From Bacillota bacterium (GTDB lineage: Bacteria > Bacillota > Clostridia > Lachnospirales > Lachnospiraceae): DNA of 64,000 nucleotides. Of the stretch, positions 8,467 to 17,434 are shown piece after piece; position 1 is the stretch's first letter, and every line of letters starts with the position of its first letter. The notes under the pieces are model-generated. The model saw only the letters and a program-made list of their open reading frames with translations. It had not been told where the DNA came from and made no database searches. The stretch is from positions 62,001 through 126,000 of the forward strand of contig JAEWAK010000052.1 of NCBI GenBank assembly GCA_023391695.1, read 5' to 3'. Both the position numbers and the translations under genes were made by a program.

Positions 8467-8716
8467 AATTACGCTCTATTGCATAAAAAAGCCTCCGGGC
8501 AGGAGGCACATGACGCGCTAAGGTATATGGTCACTGGAGTGACAGCGCGTCAGCGCCAGAGTCTGGCAAGCCAGACTCTTTCTTATGCAATAGGAAATTA
8601 CGCCCTATTGCATAAAAAAGCCCTCCGGGCAGGAGGCACATAACGCGCTAAGGTATATGGTCACTGAAGTGACAGCGCGTCAGCGCCAGAGTCTGGCAAG
8701 CCAGACTCTTTCTTAT
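8467..8716. repeat. Two tandem copies of a multi-hairpin repeat (about 129 and 121 bp)
   Basis: Copy 1 is 8467-8595, copy 2 is 8596-8716; they are about 95% identical. Each has three arms: GCCTCC/GGAGGC, then GACGCGCT/AGCGCGTC enclosing GTCAC/GTGAC, then AGAGTCTGG/CCAGACTCT. Copy 1 is also closed by an outer stem TATTGCATAA/TTATGCAATA that copy 2 lacks. No reading frame is evident. A diverged relative is at 21290-21390. It could be a mobile repeat or a structured RNA. Confidence 0.7.
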
Positions 8717-8775
8717 ATATCCGATATGGGGACAAATGTATGGGGGGAGTTATTCCGTATCCAATATATTTATGA

Positions 8776-8805
8776 TTGCAGACGGATAGCAGATTAGAGT
8801 ATAAT
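8776..8805 (+). promoter_or_regulatory. Promoter of the transglutaminase-like gene
   Basis: -35 TTGCAG (8776-8781), 18-bp spacer, -10 TATAAT (8800-8805). A leader of about 120 bases follows before the ATG at 8932. No known riboswitch was recognised in it. Confidence 0.55.
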
Positions 8806-8931
8806 AGAATATAAAATTACAAATGGAATTAGTAGGAAAAATAAGCAGGCCAAAGACAGCATCCTATAGGCGTCAGTCCAAAAGAACCATGGTGGCTGAT
8901 CGTTACAAAAAAATCAGAGAGGAGATGGTAT

Positions 8932-9798
8932 ATGAGAAATTTTATTAAGTTTCTGTTTTCACTAATATTACTAGCCATTATTGTATATACCATTGATGAC
9001 AGATATAATCTGGCCGCATGGCTGTTGGTATCCGGAAAGGTCAGCCAGACCGGGAATGAACAGAACTTTATAAAGGAAGTAAGAGACGCCATGTTAGACG
9101 GCGTAAGCCAAATTGAAATTAAATATGTAGGAAAAGTGGAAGATATGAAGTGGTTTACGGAAGGTGCCATTGACATGGTCTATGATATCGATGATACGGC
9201 TACTTCAAATGACTATGATTACTTAAGGTATAAGACCAACAGTATCTATGCTCATATTGTGGGATTCGGAAATATCCTGACCGTAACCTATGAATTTGAA
9301 TACAATGAGACTGCGGCAGAAACTAAAACGGTGGATGAAACCATAAAATGGCTGTTTAGTGAATGGGAGATCAATAAATTGGCCGATTATGAAAAAATTA
9401 AAAAAATACATGATTATATCATTGAGAATGCTTCTTATGATACGAATACCAGGCATTATTCTGCCTATGACAATTTAATTAACAAAAGTTCCACCTGTCA
9501 GGGATATATGAGTGTTGCATATAAAATGTTTACCGAGGCAGGCATACCCTGCCGGATTATAACGGGAACAGGGAATAAGGACAGCCATGGATGGAATATT
9601 GTTAAACTTAAGGGGCAGTGGTACAATATTGACTGTACCTGGGACGATCCTTTAACTTCGGACGGCAGGAATATAGCCACTTATGATTATTTCCTGAAAT
9701 CCGATAGGGACTTTAAGGGACATAACAGGGATGAAGAATTTAAAAGTATGGAATTTTACAAGACTTATGGAATGGCAGAGGTTTCCTATGCAAAATAA
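8932..9798 (+). CDS. Membrane-anchored transglutaminase-like protein
   Basis: A protein of 288 residues with one N-terminal membrane segment (about 4-22, FIKFLFSLILLAIIVYTI), so the rest is probably outside the membrane. The C-terminal half is a transglutaminase-like domain with the expected triad: Cys in SSTCQGYMSVAYKMF (about 188), His in DSHGWNIV (about 224) and Asp in NIDCTWDDP (about 240). This fold is used as a cysteine protease or cross-linking enzyme; the substrate cannot be told. The SD AGAGAGGAG precedes ATG 8932. It is monocistronic, with its own promoter and a hairpin at 9882-9922 downstream. Confidence 0.8.
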   Translation: MRNFIKFLFSLILLAIIVYTIDDRYNLAAWLLVSGKVSQTGNEQNFIKEVRDAMLDGVSQIEIKYVGKVEDMKWFTEGAIDMVYDIDDTATSNDYDYLRYKTNSIYAHIVGFGNILTVTYEFEYNETAAETKTVDETIKWLFSEWEINKLADYEKIKKIHDYIIENASYDTNTRHYSAYDNLINKSSTCQGYMSVAYKMFTEAGIPCRIITGTGNKDSHGWNIVKLKGQWYNIDCTWDDPLTSDGRNIATYDYFLKSDRDFKGHNRDEEFKSMEFYKTYGMAEVSYAK

Positions 9799-9881
9799 GC
9801 TACATATATTTTGTTTCCTTAATACAGCTAAATATTTATTGCTATAAAACGCCCGATAGATTATAATAATAATCAATAGAA

Positions 9882-9922
9882 AATTACGCTGCACGTATGG
9901 ATATACTATGTGCGGCGTAATT
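9882..9922 (+). terminator. Hairpin downstream of the transglutaminase-like gene
   Basis: A 13-bp stem, AATTACGCTGCAC (9882-9894) with GTGCGGCGTAATT (9910-9922) and one G-T pair, followed by a weak T-rich tail (TGTGTGCCTATTTT). A terminator or processing hairpin is plausible. Confidence 0.5.
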
Positions 9923-10034
9923 GTGTGCCTATTTTCAGACACAGGAGGTAGCAGGAAAGGGAAGTAACAGTTTTCTCCTCGGACTCTTAAGGTAATCCGG
10001 GACGCAGGAAAAACCATAAAAGGAAGGCAGTAAA

Positions 10035-10598
10035 ATGTACATTATAATCGGACTAGGCAATCCAACCAGGGAATATCAGGCAACCAGGCATAACATTGGT
10101 TTTGATGTCATAACCCGTATATCGGATGACTATAATATTCCGTTGGATTTAAAAAAACATAAAGCCATATGCGGCAGGGGATATATTGAGGGTGAGAAGG
10201 CAGTAATTGCACAGCCTCAGACCTACATGAATTTAAGCGGGGAAAGTGTCAGGGAACTTGCGGATTTTTATAAGGTATCCCCCCAGGAGATCATTATAAT
10301 CTATGACGATATCAGCCTTGAGGTCGGGCAGCTCAGGCTTCGGGAAAAGGGAAGTGCCGGGGGACATAATGGCATTAAGAGTATTATCAGCCATCTGGGA
10401 ACCCAGGAATTCCCGAGGATTAAAGTCGGGGTAGGTGACAAACCTACCGGCTGGGACCTGGCGGATTATGTACTCTCCCGTTTTAAAGACGATGAACAGC
10501 CCATTATACGTGATGCCATAAAAAAATCTTCGGAAGCGGTAAAATCCATTATAAAAGATGGAATGGAAACCGCAATGAATATCTATAATAGAAAGTAA
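10035..10598 (+). CDS. pth: Peptidyl-tRNA hydrolase
   Basis: Releases tRNA from prematurely dropped peptidyl-tRNA in the cytoplasm. It has 187 residues, normal for the family. GLGNPTREYQATRHNIGFD (5-23) holds the conserved Asn and the catalytic His in RHN. QPQTYMNLSGESV, the Asp in IIIYDDISL and the glycine-rich GSAGGHNGIKSI are also present. AAAGGAAGG lies 7 bases before ATG 10035. The pth-mfd order matches the spoVC-mfd neighbourhood of Bacillus. Confidence 0.97.
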   Translation: MYIIIGLGNPTREYQATRHNIGFDVITRISDDYNIPLDLKKHKAICGRGYIEGEKAVIAQPQTYMNLSGESVRELADFYKVSPQEIIIIYDDISLEVGQLRLREKGSAGGHNGIKSIISHLGTQEFPRIKVGVGDKPTGWDLADYVLSRFKDDEQPIIRDAIKKSSEAVKSIIKDGMETAMNIYNRK

Positions 10599-10696
10599 CA
10601 AAGCAGGAAAGAATAACCCTTTGGCTCAGGCCTTAAGGGAAATTTGCCATGTATGAAAAAGGGAAGCCCTTAAACAGATAATAAGGAGGAAACAGC

Positions 10697-13600
10697 TTGA
10701 AGACCTTTACTACCCCTCTGAAGGAATTAAAAGAGTTTAATGACATAAAGGACAATTTAAAATTGAAAAACACACCGGTTCAGGTAACCGGTTGTATAGA
10801 CTCACAGAAATGTCATCTTATCAGCGGTTTGAGTGAAGGCTACCTGTGGAAGTTAATCATAACTTATAATGACATGAAGGCAAAGGAAATTTATGAGGAT
10901 TATAAGTTATATGATAAAAATGTCTGCCTGTATCCTGCAAAGGATATTATTTTTTACAGTGCGGATATTCATGGAAATGCTATAGTAAGGGACAGGTTGA
11001 AAATCCTTAAACGCCTTATAGAAAAGGAACCCGTCACCGTAATTACGACTCTGGACGGCGGAATGGATAAAATCCTGCCTCTGGACTTTATTAAGAACCG
11101 GGTCATCACTGTAAAGGAGGCAGGTATCCTGGATCTGACCAGTCTCCAGGCAGACTTGATACATTTGGGATATGAACGCCAGGGCCAGGTGGAAGGACCC
11201 GGAGAATTCGCGGTCAGGGGCGGTATTCTGGACATATTTCCGCCTACGGAAGAATGCCCATACCGTATTGAACTATGGGGCGATGAAGTGGATTCCATCC
11301 GTTCCTTTGATATCAGCAGCCAAAGATCCATTGAGCGGACCTCCAGCCTGCGCATTTATCCGGCGGCAGAAATGATCCTGGACCAGGACAGGATGCTTAA
11401 GGGATTTAAAAAGATAGAAGAAGAGAAAAAAGAATATGTAAAGCGGCTCCGGGAACAGAGAAAGACGGAGGAAGCGGCCCGGATCCAGGATATTATACAG
11501 GAATTTAAGGAAAACCTGGAAAGCTTTCAGGGTTCTGTCGGCATAGACAGCTATATCAAATATTTTTATGATAATACAGTCTCCTTTTTTGATTATTTTG
11601 ACGGAGAAAATTCCGTCATTTACCTGGATGAGCCCAGCAGGATTCAGGAAAAAGGGGAAGCGGTGGAAACTGAATTCAGGGAAGGCATGATAGGAAGGAT
11701 TGAAAAAGGCTATATCCTCCCCGGCCAGAGTGATGTCATATATGGCTACAAAGAACTGCTGACCGGCTTAAATCATAAGACTACCCTGTTATTAAGCACC
11801 ATGGACTTTAAGGCAAATTTTTTTACTATCCGGGGCAAGTGGGATTTTACCGTACGGTCCGTTAACCCATATAATAATAACTTTGATATCCTGGTAAAGG
11901 ATTTGCAGAAATGGAAGAAAAGCGGCTACCGGATCCTGTTGTTATCCGTATCCAGAACCCGTGCAAAGCGGCTGAGTGAGGATTTAAGGGACCAGGAGTT
12001 AAATGCCTTTTACAGTGAGGACATGGACCGGGTTATCCAAAAAGGGGAAATCATGGTGACCTTTGGCAGCCTTCACCGGGGGTTTGAATATCCCCTCATC
12101 AATCTTGTCATTATTTCGGAAAGTGATATTTTCGGAGCGGAAAAGAAGAAAAAGAAGAAGCTTAAGGAATATGACGGGAAAAAAATACAAAGCTTTACGG
12201 ACCTTAACATAGGCGATTATGTGGTGCATGAAAACCATGGATTAGGTATTTACCGCGGTATAGAGAAAATAGAAGTAGATAAGGTAACCAAAGATTACAT
12301 TAAAATAGAATACGGCGGCGGAGGCGTGTTGTATATCCTTGCAACAGGCCTTGATGTGATACAAAAATATGCCGGGGCAGATACCAGGAAACCCAAATTA
12401 AATAAGCTCAATTCACCGGAATGGAAAAATACCAAAACCAGGGTAAAAGGAGCGGTCAAGGAAATTGCAAGGGAACTGGTGGAATTATATGCCACCCGCC
12501 AGGCCAAGGAAGGATTCCGGTTTGGCGGCGATACCGTCTGGCAGAAAGAATTTGAAGAGATGTTTCCCTATGAGGAGACGGATGACCAGCTTCGGGCGAT
12601 TGAAGAAACTAAACGGGATATGGAAAGCAGGCGGATCATGGACCGTTTGATCTGCGGGGATGTGGGCTACGGTAAGACCGAGATTGCCATCCGGGCTGCC
12701 TTTAAAGCGGTGTCCGACGGAAAACAGGTGGTATTTTTAGTACCCACCACCATATTGGCCCAACAGCATTATAATACTTTTGTACAGCGTATGATGGACT
12801 TTCCCATCAGCATTGACATGCTGTCCCGTTTTAAGACGGCTGCCCAGCAGAAAGCGGTGTTAGAGCGGTTAAGGAAAGGAAATCTGGATATATTGATCGG
12901 AACCCATCGGGTATTGTCTAAGGACATCCAGTTCAAGAATCTGGGTTTATTAATAATTGACGAAGAACAGCGGTTTGGGGTAACCCATAAGGAAAGAATC
13001 AAGCAGCTGAAAGGGGATGTGGATGTCTTGACCCTTACGGCGACCCCGATTCCCAGAACCCTTCATATGAGCTTAATCGGTATCAGAGATATGAGCGTGT
13101 TAAACGAGCCCCCCGTGGACAGGATGCCCATCCAGACCTATGTACTGGAACACAACGAAGAAATCATCCGGGAAGCCATCCACCGGGAATTAGCCAGAAA
13201 CGGACAGGTATATTATGTATTCAACCGTGTCAACGGTATCGATGAGATAGCCGGCAGGATAGCCAGGCTGGTGCCGGAAGCCAACGTATCCTTTGCCCAC
13301 GGGCAGATGAGTGAGAGAGAACTGGAACGGATCATGTTTGACTTTATCAACGGTGAAATCGATGTTTTAGTCTCAACCACCATTATTGAAACCGGCCTGG
13401 ATATTTCCAATGTAAATACCATGATCATTGATGATGCGGACCGTCTTGGCCTGTCCCAGCTCTATCAGCTCAGGGGCCGGGTAGGACGTTCCAACCGTAC
13501 GGCCTATGCATTTTTAATGTATAAAAGAGATAAGATGTTAAAGGAAGTGGCTGAAAAAAGGCTCCAGGCCATTAAGGAATTCACGGAACTGGGTTCCGGC

Positions 13601-14239
13601 TTTAAGATTGCCATGCGGGATCTGGAAATCCGGGGTGCCGGCAATTTATTGGGGGCACAGCAGAGCGGGCATATGGAGGCAGTGGGTTATGATTTATACT
13701 GCAAGATGCTCAATGATGCCATCCGTTCCATGAAAGGTGAAGTCCAGGAAGAAGAAATCTTCGATACCACGGTGGATATGGATATTGATGCATTTATCCC
13801 GGCAACCTATATTAAGAGCGAATTCCAGAAGTTAGATGTGTACAAACGTATTGCTGAGATTGAAAATGAAGAGGAACTGCTTGATATGCAGGAGGAATTG
13901 CTGGACCGGTTTGGGGATATGCCTTCTTCGGTTAATAATTTATTAAATATTGCTTATATTAAATCTATCTGCCACAGTGTATACGTGACTTCCCTGGTAT
14001 ACCGGAACGAGGAAATCAAAATGGTTATGTATAACAAAGCAAAATTAAAAGTAGAGAAAATACCGGAACTGATACAAAAATATCAGCCGTCCTTAAAACT
14101 CGTACCGGAAGCCAATCCGTATTTTACGTACTCCTTAAAGAAAATGGGGAAAATAAGTAAAATGGATGTCATAAGTCTTTTTGAGCATGCAAAAAACCTG
14201 CTTGGAGATTTAAAACTATTGTTAGATGAAGAAAAATAA
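10697..14239 (+). CDS. mfd: Transcription-repair coupling factor
   Basis: A DNA translocase that removes stalled RNA polymerase and recruits UvrA. At 1180 residues it is full length. The N-terminal UvrB-like part carries RGGILDIFPP (about 170). The RNA-polymerase-interacting domain has VHENHGLGIYRGIEKIE (about 510-530). The helicase motor has GDVGYGKTEIAIR (about 655), IDEEQRFG (about 753), TATPIPRTLH and QLRGRVGRS. A TRCF C-terminal domain follows. The start is TTG 10697, chosen because AAGGAGGAAAC precedes it by a normal distance and no ATG is better placed. The gene lies 98 bp after pth and 64 bp before the foldase gene. Confidence 0.97.
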   Translation: MKTFTTPLKELKEFNDIKDNLKLKNTPVQVTGCIDSQKCHLISGLSEGYLWKLIITYNDMKAKEIYEDYKLYDKNVCLYPAKDIIFYSADIHGNAIVRDRLKILKRLIEKEPVTVITTLDGGMDKILPLDFIKNRVITVKEAGILDLTSLQADLIHLGYERQGQVEGPGEFAVRGGILDIFPPTEECPYRIELWGDEVDSIRSFDISSQRSIERTSSLRIYPAAEMILDQDRMLKGFKKIEEEKKEYVKRLREQRKTEEAARIQDIIQEFKENLESFQGSVGIDSYIKYFYDNTVSFFDYFDGENSVIYLDEPSRIQEKGEAVETEFREGMIGRIEKGYILPGQSDVIYGYKELLTGLNHKTTLLLSTMDFKANFFTIRGKWDFTVRSVNPYNNNFDILVKDLQKWKKSGYRILLLSVSRTRAKRLSEDLRDQELNAFYSEDMDRVIQKGEIMVTFGSLHRGFEYPLINLVIISESDIFGAEKKKKKKLKEYDGKKIQSFTDLNIGDYVVHENHGLGIYRGIEKIEVDKVTKDYIKIEYGGGGVLYILATGLDVIQKYAGADTRKPKLNKLNSPEWKNTKTRVKGAVKEIARELVELYATRQAKEGFRFGGDTVWQKEFEEMFPYEETDDQLRAIEETKRDMESRRIMDRLICGDVGYGKTEIAIRAAFKAVSDGKQVVFLVPTTILAQQHYNTFVQRMMDFPISIDMLSRFKTAAQQKAVLERLRKGNLDILIGTHRVLSKDIQFKNLGLLIIDEEQRFGVTHKERIKQLKGDVDVLTLTATPIPRTLHMSLIGIRDMSVLNEPPVDRMPIQTYVLEHNEEIIREAIHRELARNGQVYYVFNRVNGIDEIAGRIARLVPEANVSFAHGQMSERELERIMFDFINGEIDVLVSTTIIETGLDISNVNTMIIDDADRLGLSQLYQLRGRVGRSNRTAYAFLMYKRDKMLKEVAEKRLQAIKEFTELGSGFKIAMRDLEIRGAGNLLGAQQSGHMEAVGYDLYCKMLNDAIRSMKGEVQEEEIFDTTVDMDIDAFIPATYIKSEFQKLDVYKRIAEIENEEELLDMQEELLDRFGDMPSSVNNLLNIAYIKSICHSVYVTSLVYRNEEIKMVMYNKAKLKVEKIPELIQKYQPSLKLVPEANPYFTYSLKKMGKISKMDVISLFEHAKNLLGDLKLLLDEEK

Positions 14240-14303
14240 TCTATAATAAAGAGCATATTACCACCCAGAAAAATACCGCATAAGCGGATGGATAGGAGTT
14301 TCC

Positions 14304-15428
14304 ATGAAAAAAAAGATAAAAAAAATAGTAATGTTAAGCTTATTGGCCCTGCTGCTGTTAACCGCTGCCGCCTGTTCTAAAAAAGACAGTGAAAATCAGA
14401 AAAGTACGGGTAATACCCCCGGGGCTGTAAACGGGAAGACCGAAAATACACAAAATACGGATTCAGGCAAAGAAACGGTTCCCGTGGATGACGGTATTTT
14501 TAAGAAAACAGTTGTTAAAATCGGGAAAGAAGAAGTTAATTACAGTGAAACCATGATTTATTTCCAATATATCAAAGCCCAGTATGAAGCTTATTTTGGA
14601 GACCAGATCTGGACTTACGATTTTAACGGCCAGAGCTTTGGGGATGTGGCAAAGCAGGAAATCATGAATATGATAGCCCAGACTAAAATAGCCTGTGACC
14701 AGGCCGGTAAGTATGGTGCGGAAATTACCGAAGAGGATGAGGAGCAGATAAAACAGAATGGACAAAACCTCCTTGCCGGCATTACGGAGGAGGATAAATC
14801 CCGTTATGGTCTTACACAGGAAGCAACAGAAAAATTTTACCATGACAATATGCTTTACGAAAAAGTATATGACGCATCAACCATGAATGTGGATACGGAT
14901 GTTTCGGATGAGGAAGCAAAACAGATAACCATACAGCATTTGTTAGTCCTTAACACAAAAACCGATGCGGACGGTAATAAAACCCCTATGAGCCAGGAAG
15001 AGAAAGAGAAGGCTTATAAAAAAGCAAAAGATTTATTAAAGCAGGCAAAAAAAGCAGATAATTTCTATAATTTTGCAGAAGCCAACACGGAGGATTCGGG
15101 TGTGGAATATACCTTTGGCAAGGGAGAAATGGTGAAGGAATTTGAAGATGCGGCTTTTGCCTTAAAAACCGGTGAACTCAGCGGTATTGTCGAAACCGAG
15201 TACGGTTATCATATCCTTTACTGTGTGAATGACTTCAACGAAGATGCAACCCTGGAAAAGAAAGAGGAGATCATTGCCCGGAGGCAGGATGAAACCTTTA
15301 AGGATCTCTATGCGGATTGGGCTTCGGACATAAAGATTGATATTAACAGTAAAGTATGGGATAACATGACTTTTGAACAGGGATCCGCCGAGCCCCCCGC
15401 CCAGACACAGGAAACTACGGAAAAATAA
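14304..15428 (+). CDS. PrsA-like foldase lipoprotein (parvulin-type peptidyl-prolyl isomerase)
   Basis: A lipoprotein of 374 residues. A positively charged start (MKKKIKKIVML), a hydrophobic stretch and lipobox LLTAAAC (Cys about 24) place it on the outer face of the membrane. A SurA-like N-domain leads to a parvulin PPIase domain (about 205-310), including ITIQHLLVL and the FGKGEMVKEFEDAAF...GYHILY signature. The tail is Glu/Pro/Thr-rich. It probably helps fold secreted proteins. The SD GGATAGGAG precedes ATG 14304; a short GCATAAGC hairpin lies just before the SD. The position after mfd is common in Clostridia. Confidence 0.88.
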   Translation: MKKKIKKIVMLSLLALLLLTAAACSKKDSENQKSTGNTPGAVNGKTENTQNTDSGKETVPVDDGIFKKTVVKIGKEEVNYSETMIYFQYIKAQYEAYFGDQIWTYDFNGQSFGDVAKQEIMNMIAQTKIACDQAGKYGAEITEEDEEQIKQNGQNLLAGITEEDKSRYGLTQEATEKFYHDNMLYEKVYDASTMNVDTDVSDEEAKQITIQHLLVLNTKTDADGNKTPMSQEEKEKAYKKAKDLLKQAKKADNFYNFAEANTEDSGVEYTFGKGEMVKEFEDAAFALKTGELSGIVETEYGYHILYCVNDFNEDATLEKKEEIIARRQDETFKDLYADWASDIKIDINSKVWDNMTFEQGSAEPPAQTQETTEK

Positions 15429-15464
15429 TAACAGGACAGCACAATGGAATAATACAACAGACAC

Positions 15465-15510
15465 AGCTCATTGAACCTGGCGGAAAGACAGCGTTTCAAT
15501 GAGCTTATTT
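15465..15510 (+). terminator. Terminator of the pth-mfd-foldase group
   Basis: An 11-bp stem, AGCTCATTGAA (15465-15475) with TTCAATGAGCT (15495-15505), followed by TATTTTGATT. Confidence 0.75.
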
Positions 15511-15602
15511 TGATTAAATTACCTAGAGCGTGTTTGAAAAATTATTGCATAAATATCATTTATTCAGCGCCGGCTATTTACGCTGATGCCGTGTTACCGC
15601 TG

Positions 15603-16145
15603 TTAAGAGGTACGTGCTTTTTCCCGGAGGGTCCTGGCTGTCAGTATTACAAACAGGGCCGTAAGTATGCCAAAAACCGCACCCCCTAAAACATCCGTCG
15701 GATAATGGCAGAATAAATACAGCCGTGAAAAGCCGATCAGGGAAGCCAGGATATAAGCAGGAAGACCCGCATATTTATTGCAGTAAAAGATTACGGTGGC
15801 GGCTGTAAAGGAGGACATGGTGTGGCCGGAAGGAAAGGAAAAGGATCCCGGTTTTCTGATAAGGATTTCAACTTCGGGAAAACGGTTGAAAGGCCGTTCT
15901 CTTGCAAATATTTGTTTTAAAAGACCGTCTCCCAATATATATTCAAAGGTCAACGCCGTAACTAATAAAATTCCCCAGGACTGGGTTTTTTTATTTAAAA
16001 GCAGTAAAAATGCAATGGCAACCCAGATAAAACCGGAATTGCCAAGAGAAGTAATTCCTACCATGATTTTATCCATAAGGGGCGTATGGAAATGCTCCAG
16101 AATGTAAAATAAGATGGATTCATCGATTAGCTGGATTAAATTCAT
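15603..16145 (-). CDS. PAP2-family membrane phosphatase (undecaprenyl-diphosphatase-like)
   Basis: An integral membrane phosphatase of 180 residues with about five hydrophobic segments. All three PAP2 signatures are intact: KQIFARERP (KX6RP, about 82-90), PSGHTMSS (about 113-120) and SRLYLFCHYPTD (SRX5HX3D, about 145-156). Family members dephosphorylate undecaprenyl pyrophosphate or phosphatidate-type lipids; a role in recycling the cell-wall lipid carrier is the likeliest reading but is inferred. The SD GGAAGGAGAT lies just upstream of ATG 16145. It is on the opposite strand to its neighbours and convergent with the foldase gene. Confidence 0.87.
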   Translation of the reverse strand: MNLIQLIDESILFYILEHFHTPLMDKIMVGITSLGNSGFIWVAIAFLLLLNKKTQSWGILLVTALTFEYILGDGLLKQIFARERPFNRFPEVEILIRKPGSFSFPSGHTMSSFTAATVIFYCNKYAGLPAYILASLIGFSRLYLFCHYPTDVLGGAVFGILTALFVILTARTLREKARTS

Positions 16146-16188
16146 ATGTTATCTCCTTCCTGATGGATTTATGTTGTTTTGCTATAAG

Positions 16189-16222
16189 GGTTGCAGTTCA
16201 GTCTTACGGCTGAATTGCAACC
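16189..16222. other. Perfect 13-bp hairpin in the PAP2-creatininase spacer
   Basis: GGTTGCAGTTCAG (16189-16201) pairs with CTGAATTGCAACC (16210-16222) with one G-T pair. It lies about 45 bp upstream of the minus-strand PAP2 gene and could be a leader hairpin for it or an operator. Confidence 0.45.
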
Positions 16223-16367
16223 TGTAAGGATACTGCATAAAACCTTGTTGTTTTGCCTTTTATATGCGATAATAATATATACCTTTGCGGTACCGAAACT
16301 GACAATTTCATGGTCCCTTCGCAGCTGCTTCCGGCAGCCCTGCCGCAAAGCGGATGCACGTCGGAAA

Positions 16368-16474
16368 GTTGAAAGAAAATATAAAAAGTGAAAGGACGCC
16401 ACCCAGGTTATTCTTTCAAATTCTAAAGTTGTGGCCGTACCGCAAGCCGGATAGCGGTATGTTTGGGTTCAAAT
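16368..16474 (+). ncRNA. Putative pseudoknot-plus-hairpin leader of the creatininase gene (copy C)
   Basis: Stem A pairs TTGAAAGAA (16369-16377) with TTCTTTCAA (16411-16419). Stem B pairs GCCAC (16398-16402), inside loop A, with GTGGC (16431-16435) beyond it, so the two cross as an H-type pseudoknot. A hairpin TACCGC/GCGGTA (16438-16459) follows, ending 15 bases before ATG 16475. The same order occurs before nth and before the small gene at 40401. An alternative is a 44-codon upstream ORF (16354-16488) that overlaps the creatininase start. Confidence 0.55.
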
Positions 16475-17182
16475 ATGAAATTAGCTGATATGACTTATGT
16501 TGAAGTAAAACAATATCTTAATACGAATGACAAACTGATTCTGCCCATCGGAACCTGTGAACAGCACGGAGCCCACCTTCCTCTCAGCCAGGATATCCTG
16601 GCAGTTGAGTATTTTGCCGGAATACTGTCCCAAAATACGAACACCGTGATGGCACCCACCGTTAATTACGGGGTTAATCTGCCCTGCGATAAATTGATGT
16701 CGGGAACTGCGACCCTGTCTCCCGGGCTGCTGAGGGAAATTATATTGTCTGTTACCAAGTGGTGGAAAGCACAGGGCTTTAAACATTTTATACTCCTGAC
16801 TTTTCATGGGGACCCTTATCATCTTGAGGCTTTATCAAACCTGGGGAACGATATAGCCCTTATTGAGCCTTATGAAATAGATTACAGTGATATTCTGAAA
16901 AAACAGTCTGCCATGAGGCATGCCTGTGAAGCCGAAACCTCAGTTGCCCTGTATCTGTATCCGGAAAAGGTTAAAATGGATCTTATCCGGGAAAATGACA
17001 TTCCCTTTTGTATCTTTGAGGATTATTTGTTCCACCGTAAGGAAGCCGAACCTGAAAACTACGTTGGCAATTTGGGTTTTCCTTCTGCTGCGACGGCTGA
17101 GAAGGGCAGGCGCCTTGTTGAAAGAATGACCGATAAGATGATGGCCGATTATTCTGCTTTGGGATTTGACCGGTGCAAATAA
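16475..17182 (+). CDS. Creatininase-family amidohydrolase
   Basis: A metal-dependent hydrolase-fold protein of 235 residues from ATG 16475. It begins MKLADMTYVEVKQYL and carries LPIGTCEQHGAHLPLSQD (about 23-40), which supplies the Glu, His and Asp metal ligands. FHGDPYH (about 107) replaces the usual HGGN motif, and CEAETSVALYLYP (about 149) holds a further Glu ligand. The family covers creatinine amidohydrolase and related ring-opening enzymes; the substrate here is unknown. TTG 16463 would add four residues, but the structured leader and the GGG before the ATG favour 16475. The changed HGGN-like motif makes a classical creatininase unlikely. Confidence 0.72.
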   Translation: MKLADMTYVEVKQYLNTNDKLILPIGTCEQHGAHLPLSQDILAVEYFAGILSQNTNTVMAPTVNYGVNLPCDKLMSGTATLSPGLLREIILSVTKWWKAQGFKHFILLTFHGDPYHLEALSNLGNDIALIEPYEIDYSDILKKQSAMRHACEAETSVALYLYPEKVKMDLIRENDIPFCIFEDYLFHRKEAEPENYVGNLGFPSAATAEKGRRLVERMTDKMMADYSALGFDRCK

Positions 17183-17434
17183 ATTAGTTTGCTGTCATTA
17201 TAGCATAAAGGATCAGTACTTAAAAGCCAGCTGCCTGTACTAATTAATGAAATTTTAAACTTATTCTAATAAATACCTGATTGACAAAGGGAAATTCTGG
17301 GTTTAATCTAACAATGTGTAATTCAAAGCGGAATAGGAATATCCGTTATGATCATATAACAGCCGGCAGGATCAGGGAGTACATTGATTTCCCCTTTGCT
17401 GTCCGTGCGCTGATGCAATCAGATTGGAGTTGAA

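Noticed and set aside
8838..8910. Cyclic-di-GMP riboswitch upstream of the transglutaminase-like gene
   Set aside because: A GGCCAAAGACAGC stretch looks superficially similar, but the conserved core and the paired stems of the known class are not there.
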